Shown here piece after piece: positions 1 through 8,433 of a stretch of DNA of 64,000 nt. Where the stretch lies: positions 620,001 through 684,000 of the forward strand of contig NZ_LQAQ01000061.1 in assembly GCF_001583495.1 (NCBI RefSeq), in the 5' to 3' direction. The stretch's first letter is position 1, and every line of letters begins with the position of its first letter. Source of the stretch: Flammeovirga sp. SJP92 (GTDB taxonomy: Bacteria; Bacteroidota; Bacteroidia; Cytophagales; Flammeovirgaceae). Both the position numbers and the translations under genes were made by a program. The notes under the pieces were generated by a model, which ran no database searches, was not told the DNA's origin, and saw nothing but the letters and a program-made list of their open reading frames with translations.

Positions 1-1
1 C

Positions 2-2617
2 GAAAATATGTTCGAGCATTACAAAACATTAGATGATCCTGCTGAGAGAACTGCCTATTACGCCAAAATTGATCAAGTTTCTAACGATGCATCAAAATTC
101 TCTATCGCTAACGAGTACGATCGTATGATCGGTATGATCGGAGCAAAAGGAACAAATGCATATACAACGGAAGATCGTACGGTATATGTGAATGATATCC
201 CTGCCAATGAGTTGAACCGCTGGTTAGAAATTGAATCAGACCGTTTCAGAGAAATTGTTCCTCGTCTATTCCACACAGAGCTTGAAGCTGTATATGAAGA
301 GAAAAACCGAGCTTTAGACAGCGATCAGCGTAAGGTATTTGAGGCAATGTTTACAGCCATGTTCCCTAATCACCCTTACGGTACACAAACTGTTATTGGT
401 ACAATTGACCACTTGAAAAATCCTTCAATCACTGAGATTAAAAAGTATTTCAATAAATATTACAGACCTAACAATGTTGCCATTTGTTTGAGTGGTGATT
501 TAGACCCTGATAAAACAATTGAATTGATTGACAAGTACTTTGGTTCTTGGGAAGCAAATGATATTCCTGAGTTTACTTATAAAGAAGAAGCTCCTATAAC
601 ATCTCCAATTAAGAAAGAAGTATTTGGTCCTCAAGCAGGGATGGTATTTATGGGTTATAGAATGCCTGGTTTGAAAACTAATTCAAGGGACCTCCTGAAA
701 GAACAACTTTGTGATATGATCCTTGCCAACAGCAGTGCGGGTCTTATTGACTTGGATTTGAACCAACAACAAAAAGTGTCTACAGCTAGTAGCTTTGTAT
801 ATCCATTCAATGACTATACTGTACACACACTTTATGCTATTCCAAGAGACGGTCAAACGTTAGAAGAAGCACAAGCTTTACTTTTGGAAGAGATTGAAAA
901 GTTAAAAGCAGGTGACTTTGAAGATTGGTTGATTGATGCGATCGTAAACGATTTCAAGAAATCTGAGATCAAGAAACTTGAAAGTAATGGTGCTCGTGCG
1001 GATGCTTTCGTTCAAGCATTTTCAAGAAATATCCCTTGGGAAAAATATATTGATGACATAGAGGAAATGCAGACAATCACGAAAGAGGAGATTGTAGCAT
1101 TTGCAAATGAGAACTATAAAGATAACTATGTTGTTGTGTACAAGCGTACAGGTGAAGATCCAAACAAACAACAAGTTGAAAAGCCTTCTATCACAAAAGT
1201 GGAATTAAACAGAGGTGATAAATCTGAATTCTTTAAGAAAATTGAGGGACAAAATGTTGAAGCATTAAATCCTTTATTCTTAGACTATTCTAAGGATATT
1301 CAAGAGGCGAAAATGAACAGTGATATCACAGTTCGTTACAAGGAAAATGTAGAAAATGATCTTTTTGAATTATACTATATCATTAACGTAGGAAAAGATA
1401 CCGACCCTACTTTAAGTACTGCTATCCAATATTTAGAGTACCTTGGAACTGATAAATTAACTTCAGCTCAAATCAAACAAGAATTCTACAAGCTTGGTGC
1501 TGGATTCAGCGTTAATACTTCTTCTGATCAGGTTTATGTTTCTTTAAATGGATTGACTGAAAACATGGTACCTGCCATGAAGCTTTTTGAAGACCTTCTG
1601 AATAATGCAAAAGCAGATGAGGGTGTTTTAATGAACATGGTTGCTATTGAAAAGAAAAATAGAGAGGACACTAAGAAAAATAAAGGTGCGATCTTATTTA
1701 CAGGTTTGATGAACTACGGTTTATATGGCAACAACAACCCTGTCACAAATGCTTTATCCAATAAAGAATTAGAATTGATCAAACCACAAGATTTAATTTC
1801 TAGAATTCATCAATTGACAAAAATGGAACATAGAGTATTATACTATGGACCTGAATCATTAGATAAAGTGGTTTCAACTTTAAATGCTGAACATAAAGTA
1901 CCTTCAACATTACAGCCGGTTCCTACTGCAAAAGAATTCTATATCAAAGATGTCGAGCAACCAAAAGTATTCTGGTCTCACTATGATATGGTACAAGCAG
2001 AAGTTATCTTCTTAGCAAAAGGTCAAAAATATGATCCTAAAAGAATTGCTGCAGCTACTTTATTCAATGAGTACTTTGGTGGAAGTATGAATGCAATTGT
2101 ATTCCAGGAAATGCGTGAAGCACAAGGTTTGGCTTACTCTGTATTCAGTAAATACGGTGTTGCGAGTGAAAAAGGAAAGAGTGATTATACATTAGCTTAC
2201 ATTGGCACTCAGTCAGACAAATTGACTGAAGCAATGGCTGGTATGAAAAACTTATTGGAAAACCCTCCTAAAAACGATCAATCTTTTGATGCCGCAAAAA
2301 AGGCAATATTAAGTAAATTAGAAAGTGAGCGTATTACTAAGAGTGGTGTTTTATTCAACTATGAAACAGCATTGAAAAAAGGTAATGATCATGACATCCG
2401 TAAAGATGTTTATGAAGCAATCAAAACCATGACAATTGATGATGTTATGAAATTCCACAGTGATTTTATTAAAGGAAAAGACTACAACGTGTGTGTTGTT
2501 GGTGACCGCAGTAAACTCAATATGGAAACATTGGCAAAATATGGTCAAGTACAGGAATTGTCTCTAAATGATCTTTTTGGTTTTGACAACAAACCAAGAG
2601 TGAAAAAAGAACAATAA
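2..2617 (+). CDS. M16 family zinc metallopeptidase, 5'-truncated by window edge
   Basis: The reading frame is open from the first bases (E-N-M-F-E-H), so the apparent ATG at position 8 is internal and the gene starts upstream. The zinc-binding HxxEH of the family lies before the window; the third ligand is visible as the Glu in LEAVYEEKNRALD about 95 residues in. The middle and C-terminal parts carry the usual two pairs of M16 domains, with FGGSMNAIVFQEMREAQGLAYS typical of the inactive second half, shortened here to its key residues GLAYS. Bacteroidota homologues are about 950 residues, secreted, and degrade peptides in the periplasm. A terminator follows directly. Family assignment is firm; the substrate is unknown. 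Confidence 0.9.
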   Translation, partial: ENMFEHYKTLDDPAERTAYYAKIDQVSNDASKFSIANEYDRMIGMIGAKGTNAYTTEDRTVYVNDIPANELNRWLEIESDRFREIVPRLFHTELEAVYEEKNRALDSDQRKVFEAMFTAMFPNHPYGTQTVIGTIDHLKNPSITEIKKYFNKYYRPNNVAICLSGDLDPDKTIELIDKYFGSWEANDIPEFTYKEEAPITSPIKKEVFGPQAGMVFMGYRMPGLKTNSRDLLKEQLCDMILANSSAGLIDLDLNQQQKVSTASSFVYPFNDYTVHTLYAIPRDGQTLEEAQALLLEEIEKLKAGDFEDWLIDAIVNDFKKSEIKKLESNGARADAFVQAFSRNIPWEKYIDDIEEMQTITKEEIVAFANENYKDNYVVVYKRTGEDPNKQQVEKPSITKVELNRGDKSEFFKKIEGQNVEALNPLFLDYSKDIQEAKMNSDITVRYKENVENDLFELYYIINVGKDTDPTLSTAIQYLEYLGTDKLTSAQIKQEFYKLGAGFSVNTSSDQVYVSLNGLTENMVPAMKLFEDLLNNAKADEGVLMNMVAIEKKNREDTKKNKGAILFTGLMNYGLYGNNNPVTNALSNKELELIKPQDLISRIHQLTKMEHRVLYYGPESLDKVVSTLNAEHKVPSTLQPVPTAKEFYIKDVEQPKVFWSHYDMVQAEVIFLAKGQKYDPKRIAAATLFNEYFGGSMNAIVFQEMREAQGLAYSVFSKYGVASEKGKSDYTLAYIGTQSDKLTEAMAGMKNLLENPPKNDQSFDAAKKAILSKLESERITKSGVLFNYETALKKGNDHDIRKDVYEAIKTMTIDDVMKFHSDFIKGKDYNVCVVGDRSKLNMETLAKYGQVQELSLNDLFGFDNKPRVKKEQ

Positions 2618-2634
2618 CAAAGAATATATTCTAC

Positions 2635-2669
2635 AAAAAGGTCATTCTGATAACAGAGTGGCCTTTTTT
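2635..2669 (+). terminator. Rho-independent terminator after M16 peptidase
   Basis: Stem AAAAAGGTCATTCTG pairs with CAGAGTGGCCTTTTT (two G-U pairs), loop ATAA, ending in six T. Confidence 0.85.
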
Positions 2670-2803
2670 GTGTATAAAGAGGTGATTTTTTGACAACTAA
2701 CTATTATCTTAATGAACGCTGAATAAGCATTCCTTTAAACTTTGTTTGAAATTAAATAGAATTCGCAATATCTTTATTGCCTAATTAATGACTTAACTCG
2801 TTT

Positions 2804-4111
2804 ATGAAGACAAGCATAAAACTATTTTGTATTATTCTATTGGGTATTTTCTTTACTCAACCGCTACTTGCCAAACCTGAAGTAAGTCTACCAAGTACAT
2901 TAAATTTAATGGGCTCAAAGGTAGTGATTACAAAAGGTGGAATGGACAAGGTTATGGTCAAGTACAATAGCCTTACCCGTTCACAAAAGCATTATGATAT
3001 TCTTTTAGAAAGATGTAACACTTATTTCCCATACATCGCTCGTGAACTTCAAACCAGAGGTGTACCGGAAGAATTCAAATACCTGGCATTACAAGAGTCG
3101 CTTTTGGATGGAAATGCCATCTCTAATGCTACTCCTCCTGCAGTTGGTTTCTGGCAGTTTAAAGATTTCACAGCTGAAGAAAGAGGTATGACCATCAATA
3201 GAACTATTGATGAAAGAAAAAATGTAGTAGCAGCAAGTATCGGTGCCGCTGATTACCTTTCTAAGAATCACTATTACCTCGGCAATTGGTTCTATGCTAT
3301 GATTTCTTACCATGACGGTCTGACGGGTGCAAAGAATTACATCAAAAAGAATAAGTTAAATTATTACTCACAAGTGACTATTAATGAAAATACACACCCT
3401 TATGTACTTCATTACTTAGCACACTATTTTGCATTTAAAGATAAAATTGGTCAAGATCAGAATCATACTGTTTTAATTGAGTTGCCTACTAACGGTTATT
3501 CATTATCACAAGTATCAAAATTCACAGGTCAGCCATTAAACATTATTTCGTCTAACAATATCTGGCTATCAGGAAGCTACATTCCAGAAGACAAAGTTTA
3601 TTCTGTAATGATTGAAGCAAAACCAAATGAAATCAATCAAATGGTGGCGAAGCTTTCTCCGTATGCGAAGACAAGAAAAACAAGAGCCGCACGTTCTATC
3701 TTCCAATTCTATGCAGATAGTATTAAAGACGATTATCCATTTGTATTGAATACGAATACTGAAAGCGACAATAATAAATATGAGTTTGCGATTGTCAACG
3801 GTGTAAAAGCGGTGATATTGAAAGAAGAAATGACTCAAAAAGAGTTGATAAAATCTTTAGGCAACCTTTCAAAAGGTAAGCTTAAAAAATATAATTACAT
3901 TAAGGGCAAGGATATGTTGATGAAAGACAGACATTATTATATTGAACCTCTTCCAACATCAATTCCTGTTTCCTATCATATTTTAGCTGAAGGTGAATCG
4001 TTGAATTACATTGCGATCAAATACGGAATTGACCTAAAAGCTTTAAAAGAACTTAATGATATGTCAAAAGAAACTGACGCAAAAGTCGGTGACAAGATTT
4101 ACTTCAATTAA
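2804..4111 (+). CDS. Membrane-bound/periplasmic lytic transglycosylase with LysM (MltD-like)
   Basis: Cleaves peptidoglycan glycan strands in the periplasm. An N-terminal signal peptide (residues 1-24, ending LLAK) is followed by an SLT domain: LALQESLLDGNA with the catalytic Glu98, then AVGFWQF and the AMISYHDG region. A single LysM domain closes the protein (about 390-435, YHILAEGESLNYIAIKYGI). At 435 residues it fits MltD-type enzymes with one LysM. It has its own upstream gap and a terminator behind it, so it is probably a single-gene unit. Family confidence is high; the exact cleavage role is not deducible. Confidence 0.9.
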   Translation: MKTSIKLFCIILLGIFFTQPLLAKPEVSLPSTLNLMGSKVVITKGGMDKVMVKYNSLTRSQKHYDILLERCNTYFPYIARELQTRGVPEEFKYLALQESLLDGNAISNATPPAVGFWQFKDFTAEERGMTINRTIDERKNVVAASIGAADYLSKNHYYLGNWFYAMISYHDGLTGAKNYIKKNKLNYYSQVTINENTHPYVLHYLAHYFAFKDKIGQDQNHTVLIELPTNGYSLSQVSKFTGQPLNIISSNNIWLSGSYIPEDKVYSVMIEAKPNEINQMVAKLSPYAKTRKTRAARSIFQFYADSIKDDYPFVLNTNTESDNNKYEFAIVNGVKAVILKEEMTQKELIKSLGNLSKGKLKKYNYIKGKDMLMKDRHYYIEPLPTSIPVSYHILAEGESLNYIAIKYGIDLKALKELNDMSKETDAKVGDKIYFN

Positions 4112-4130
4112 TCTTTTTAACTTTCACTTC

Positions 4131-4165
4131 AAAAAGCTCATGGATTCGTTTCATGGGCTTTTTTT
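4131..4165 (+). terminator. Rho-independent terminator after lytic transglycosylase
   Basis: AAAAAGCTCATG pairs with CATGGGCTTTTT, followed by a run of seven T. Confidence 0.85.
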
Positions 4166-4294
4166 ATTTAAATAATTCTAAACTCCATAGGTCTTTCATA
4201 GGCGTTACGCGCTTCTCCTATTGTAAAGCTGATCCACTCTGGTGAACTGCTTCAAAAGAAAGTGTATTGTATTCATATTTTAATGGAAAGACTT

Positions 4295-4795
4295 ATGAAG
4301 AAGATTTTTTATTTCAAGCTACTTATTAATGGGCTCAACAGGTTGTCTACGATTTTGAGTACAACCTCTCCTGATCTCAACAGCATAAATTCTACACCTA
4401 AAAACGTAAAACCGATTTCGTATAAAGGGTTGTTTCATGAAACAGAAGAAAGTCTTTTTGTTCAAAATTATATTTTCTATGCTGACAACACTTTTAAAGT
4501 TGAAAAATATGAAATGAAATTTGAGAACGCTATTCCAACAAATTATGAGGTCGTTGTAGATGATGGAAAATACATACACCAAGCAGGTATTTATATCAAT
4601 ACTATTCATAAGACAGGTTTTTCTAATTATATCAGAGAAGGCAACAGCTATGTAAACCAGAAGAAAGGTGTTCTAAACAACAAAATAATGGAGAGTATTG
4701 ACTTTAAAGAAGAAATACTTTTAGGTATTCCTTGGATCAATGAATATATTGATCCTATTGTTTTTGAAAACAAAATAAAAAATAAAGCTTGCTAA
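4295..4795 (+). CDS. Hypothetical protein
   Basis: I do not recognise this protein. The frame can be opened at GTG 4262, ATG 4283 or ATG 4295; the last gives an N-terminus MKKIFYFKLLING that looks like a short hydrophobic export or anchor segment, so I chose it (166 residues). The rest is rich in Tyr, Asn and Lys with alternating beta-like stretches and ends in Cys. No paralogue or operon partner is visible; a strong terminator follows 36 bases after the stop. Base composition resembles the neighbours. Probably real because of its length and its terminator, but without assigned function. Confidence 0.6.
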   Translation: MKKIFYFKLLINGLNRLSTILSTTSPDLNSINSTPKNVKPISYKGLFHETEESLFVQNYIFYADNTFKVEKYEMKFENAIPTNYEVVVDDGKYIHQAGIYINTIHKTGFSNYIREGNSYVNQKKGVLNNKIMESIDFKEEILLGIPWINEYIDPIVFENKIKNKAC

Positions 4796-4831
4796 CTGAT
4801 ACTATGGAAAGTTAAGCTTATAATAAAATGC

Positions 4832-4868
4832 AAAATGCTTTATATCTCTCCGGATATAAAGCATTTTT
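4832..4868 (+). terminator. Rho-independent terminator
   Basis: A perfect 15-bp stem, AAAATGCTTTATATC with GATATAAAGCATTTT, loop TCTCCG. It ends the hypothetical gene before it; the A-rich left side means it could also stop minus-strand transcripts from the small ORF at 4887-5030. Confidence 0.85.
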
Positions 4869-4886
4869 CTCAATGAAGGTTATTAA

Positions 4887-5030
4887 TTATTTTGTCTTGC
4901 TAGACTGAGGAAATAACTTTTGTTTCGCCACTTCTAGTTGGGCAAGCATTAGTTTGTCGAGATAGCTAGATTCTCTTGTTGGCTTCATTGAAGAATTGTC
5001 TTTTGTTTCAAAAGTATTAGACTTCTTCAT
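4887..5030 (-). CDS. Small hypothetical protein (47 aa)
   Basis: A 47-residue reading frame on the minus strand starting with ATG (MKKSNTFETK) and ending TAA. It is hydrophilic and Lys/Ser-rich with a probable amphipathic helix in its second half (YLDKLMLAQLEVAKQKLF). The stop lies 19 bases from a hairpin that would terminate minus-strand transcription. No homologue recognised and no clear promoter. It occupies the otherwise empty gap between the hypothetical gene and the TonB receptor. Could be a chance frame; the ordered helix and adjacent terminator are the only support. Confidence 0.4.
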   Translation of the reverse strand: MKKSNTFETKDNSSMKPTRESSYLDKLMLAQLEVAKQKLFPQSSKTK

Positions 5031-5133
5031 TCTGATAATTTAAATGTGTAAGTAACGTTAAATAACTGTGTACCTGCAAACTAGCCATAATTTATGATTT
5101 TTCAAAGAAATAATTTGTAGTACGTACCTATGA

Positions 5134-5228
5134 TACGTTCTAAAAAAGGATATTTACACAATTCTAGTTCTCTGAATTAGAACGTTTTATCCGCATAAAA
5201 GCCACACCCTATGAGTGTGGCTTTTTGT
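5134..5228 (+). ncRNA. Candidate structured RNA with mutually exclusive hairpins, upstream of TonB receptor
   Basis: ACGTTCTAA (5134-5142) can pair perfectly with TTAGAACGT (5177-5185). The same 3' arm also completes a competing hairpin, TTCTAGTTC (5162-5170) with GAATTAGAA (5174-5182). A terminator stem follows (AAAAGCCACAC with GTGTGGCTTTT, 5197-5225, then T). This may be a small RNA or a regulatory leader for the receptor gene beginning 164 bases later. It matches no riboswitch class I know. The rest of the 4796-5391 gap holds only the small ORF and terminators listed. Confidence 0.35.
5197..5228 (+). terminator. Rho-independent terminator
   Basis: 11-bp perfect stem AAAAGCCACAC / GTGTGGCTTTT, 7-nt loop, T tract. 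No annotated plus-strand gene ends just before it, which is why an RNA upstream is suspected. Confidence 0.8.
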
Positions 5229-5391
5229 TTACTTCATATTGGGTTGAATTCAAATTCAAGAAAGTAATAGTACATTCATATAACCAATTCACCTCTTCGT
5301 TTTTTATCATCTATTCTTCATATATGAACAATACCCAAATAATATTTAAGTAGTTGTTTTGCGTCATCAACGAATTTTCAATCTATACAAC

Positions 5392-8193
5392 ATGAAACAT
5401 TTCTACAAGCTATTGGTAATGACTATTTTAGTCACTTTATCAACTTATGTAAACGCTCAAAATTCATCTATTACAGGTGTCATTGTTGATGAAAACGACC
5501 TTCCATTGATTGGTGCCACCGTACGTGTATCCAATCATCAGTATTTAGGTTCGCTGACAGATGCATCGGGTAAATTTATCTTAGTAAACGTACCTGAAGG
5601 AACACAGGAATTAGAAATCTCTTACATGGGATTTGAGACATTAAAACAAAGTGTGGAATTAAAAGCAGGTGAGGAAGCGAACTTGAAAGTCATTAAAATG
5701 AAGGGTAGTATCATCCTTGGTGACGAAGTGGTCATCATGGGTTCTAATCTTCAAGGTCAAGCAAAAGCTTTAGGACAACAAAAAAACGCCAATAACATTA
5801 TGAACGTGATCAGTGCTGATCAAGTGGGTAAGTTTCCAGATTCAAATGTTGGTGATGCATTGAAAAGAGTTCCAGGTATTACAATGCAGTATGATCAAGG
5901 TGAAGCAAGATTTGGTTTGATCAGAGGTACTTCTCCAGACCTGAGTTCAATTACTATTAATGGTGAAAGAGTTCCTTCGGCTGAAGGTGAAACAAGAGCT
6001 GTACAATTAGACCTTATCCCTGCTGATATGGTGCAGTCGATTGAAGTTTCAAAAACGTTGACTCCTGATATGGACGCGGATGCTATTGGCGGTTCTGCAA
6101 ACTTGGTTTTAAGATCTGCTCCAAATGATCTTCGTGTTTCAGGTACATTAGGTACAGGTTATAACTTCCTTTCTGAAAAAGCAATGCTGAATGGTGCTGT
6201 AGTTATTGGCAACCGTTTCTTCAATGATAAATTAGGTGTGATTGTAAGTGGATCTTATTTTGACCACAACTTAGGTTCTCACAATATTGAAGCAGAATGG
6301 GACAATGAATCAAATCCTGAAATGACTGATTTCCAAATCAGAACGTATGACGTACACAGAATCAGAAGATCACTTTCTACTACTTTGGATTATGCTTTAG
6401 GAACCAACTCTAAAATCTATGTGAGTGGTATTTATAACCACAGAGACGACAGAGAAAACAGATACCGTTTCAGATACAAAGACATTGAATCCAATGGTGA
6501 TGGCACTTACACTGCTGAAATCAGAAGACAAACAAAAGGTGGTTTAGATGACAACAACAATAAAAATACACGTTTAGAGGACCAAAGAACTTACAATGTC
6601 ACTTTAGGTGGTGAGCACTTGATTGCCAATCGTTTCAAATTAGACTGGTCAGGTACTTTAGCGAAAGCTTCAGAAGAAAGACCTCACGAACGCTACATTA
6701 ACTGGAGACTGAAAGATGTTGTTTTAACTCAAGACCTTTCGAACCCAGAAAAACCTAATGTAAATGATAACGGTGCTGGTGTTGATTACGGTAGTTTTGA
6801 TCTGAAAGAAATCACTGAGGAGTACCAATACACTGAAGAGCTTGACCAAAACGCTAAAATCAACTTAGAGATTCCTTTGAACAATACTCGTAACAAAAGC
6901 ATCATTAAAATCGGAGCTCGTTATAGAGGAAAGGAAAAGATGAGAAGCAACAACTACAGCGAGTTCGAGCCAGTAAATGCCAATGAGGAAAACTTTAACT
7001 TTATGATAAACCAACCTTTGAAAGATCAAACAAGAGATCCTTTCTTGGCTGGAAATCAATATAAAGGAGGAGAATTTACTGATCCTGCTGCACTTGGAAA
7101 ATATGACTTGAACAATACTACTCTTTTTGAAAAATCAGATCTTCCTGAGGAATATTTAGGTGGAAATTATAATGCAAAAGAACAAATCACTGCTGGATAT
7201 GCGATGTTAAAGCAAAGCTTAGGTACAAAGTGGTTCTTCATTGCTGGTGCTAGAGTTGAAAATACGCAAGTAGAATACACTGGCTACCAAGTAGAGTTTA
7301 ATGAGGAAGGAGATTTTGATCCTGCTGCTTCAAAAACAATTGAAGGGACAAACAGCTATACTAACGTTCTTCCATCAGTTCAAGTGCGTTATAATGTCAA
7401 TGAGAACACAATCATCAGAGCCGCTTGGACCAACACTTTAGCTAGACCTCGTTATTTTGATTTGGTACCTTACCGTGAAATCAGCAGAGAAGACAATGAA
7501 CTTTCAGAAGGTAACCCAGGTTTGAAACCTACTACTTCTATGAACCTTGATTTAATGGGCGAGCATTATTTCAAATCAGTAGGTATTATCTCAGGTGGTT
7601 TATTCCATAAAACATTAAATGACTTTATCTATAACTATCAAGCACGTAATTACACTGACCCTGTAAGCGGAAATGTTTATGATCGTTACTCACAACCTCG
7701 TAATGGTGCTAAGGCAACTTTAACAGGTTTCGAAGTGGCTTTCCAACGTCAATTAGACTTCTTGCCAGGTGCATTAAAAGGATTAGGCATCTACACTAAC
7801 TACACTTACACTTCTTCTGAAATCAAAGATTTAGGAATTGAGGAAAGAGAAGATGAGAAGTTATCATTACCGGGTACAGCACCGCACACAGTGAACGGAT
7901 CACTTTCATTTGATTCAAAGAAATTAAGCTTTAGAGTTTCATTGAACTACACTGCTGCTTACATCGACGAGTTAGGTGATGAAGCATTCAAAGACAGATA
8001 TTATGATCAGCAATTGTTCCTTGATGCCAACGCATCATATGCATTCACTGATCAATTGAGATTATATGTTGAAGCCAATAACTTATTAAATACTCCACTA
8101 AGATATTACCAAGGATCGGAGCAATATACTATGCAATCGGAATACTATAATGCTAGAGTTCAATTAGGATTGAAATTCGATCTATCAAAGTAA
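5392..8193 (+). CDS. TonB-dependent outer-membrane receptor with CarboxypepD_reg-like domain
   Basis: Energised outer-membrane transporter. Start ATG 5392 gives a clean signal peptide (MKHFYKLLVMTILVTLSTYVNA); an upstream TTG at 5359 would only add a tail in front. Then come a carboxypeptidase-regulatory-like domain (about 22-100, ITGVIVDENDLPLIGATVRV), a plug domain (VGKFPDSNVGDALKRVPGIT, INGERVP, GGSANLVLRSAP) and a long beta-barrel. The plug resembles the TonB-Xanth-Caul group, often used for oligosaccharides or other large substrates. No SusD-like partner or glycoside hydrolase is next to it, so it is not a typical SusCD locus. Substrate unknown. Confidence 0.92.
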   Translation: MKHFYKLLVMTILVTLSTYVNAQNSSITGVIVDENDLPLIGATVRVSNHQYLGSLTDASGKFILVNVPEGTQELEISYMGFETLKQSVELKAGEEANLKVIKMKGSIILGDEVVIMGSNLQGQAKALGQQKNANNIMNVISADQVGKFPDSNVGDALKRVPGITMQYDQGEARFGLIRGTSPDLSSITINGERVPSAEGETRAVQLDLIPADMVQSIEVSKTLTPDMDADAIGGSANLVLRSAPNDLRVSGTLGTGYNFLSEKAMLNGAVVIGNRFFNDKLGVIVSGSYFDHNLGSHNIEAEWDNESNPEMTDFQIRTYDVHRIRRSLSTTLDYALGTNSKIYVSGIYNHRDDRENRYRFRYKDIESNGDGTYTAEIRRQTKGGLDDNNNKNTRLEDQRTYNVTLGGEHLIANRFKLDWSGTLAKASEERPHERYINWRLKDVVLTQDLSNPEKPNVNDNGAGVDYGSFDLKEITEEYQYTEELDQNAKINLEIPLNNTRNKSIIKIGARYRGKEKMRSNNYSEFEPVNANEENFNFMINQPLKDQTRDPFLAGNQYKGGEFTDPAALGKYDLNNTTLFEKSDLPEEYLGGNYNAKEQITAGYAMLKQSLGTKWFFIAGARVENTQVEYTGYQVEFNEEGDFDPAASKTIEGTNSYTNVLPSVQVRYNVNENTIIRAAWTNTLARPRYFDLVPYREISREDNELSEGNPGLKPTTSMNLDLMGEHYFKSVGIISGGLFHKTLNDFIYNYQARNYTDPVSGNVYDRYSQPRNGAKATLTGFEVAFQRQLDFLPGALKGLGIYTNYTYTSSEIKDLGIEEREDEKLSLPGTAPHTVNGSLSFDSKKLSFRVSLNYTAAYIDELGDEAFKDRYYDQQLFLDANASYAFTDQLRLYVEANNLLNTPLRYYQGSEQYTMQSEYYNARVQLGLKFDLSK

Positions 8194-8223
8194 TCTGAAT
8201 TCCACTACAAATAGTCAAAACGT

Positions 8224-8258
8224 AGAGGTGCGGTTTTTCAAACTGCATCTCTTTTTTT
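8224..8258 (+). terminator. Rho-independent terminator after TonB receptor
   Basis: AGAGGTGCGGTTT pairs with AAACTGCATCTCT (two G-U), loop TTC, then seven T. Confidence 0.85.
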
Positions 8259-8433
8259 ATTGAACTTTTTTAAGATAATAAATCACTTCTTCTGTGTAAT
8301 TGCTTTACATTTTACCCCTGTAAGTTTTAAAATTTTATTTATCTTAGGCAAAATTCTAGAATTACTATCTTGCAAACTTTATGGGTTACCGAAAACTCAT
8401 ACAGCTTCATTTTTTGATCGGGGGACGTAAATA

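Noticed and set aside
4431-4444. TGTTTCATGAAACA, similar to the parS partition site
   Set aside because: It lacks the central CG of the 16-bp parS consensus, lies inside a coding frame and is far from parAB in this window; a chance palindrome is likelier.
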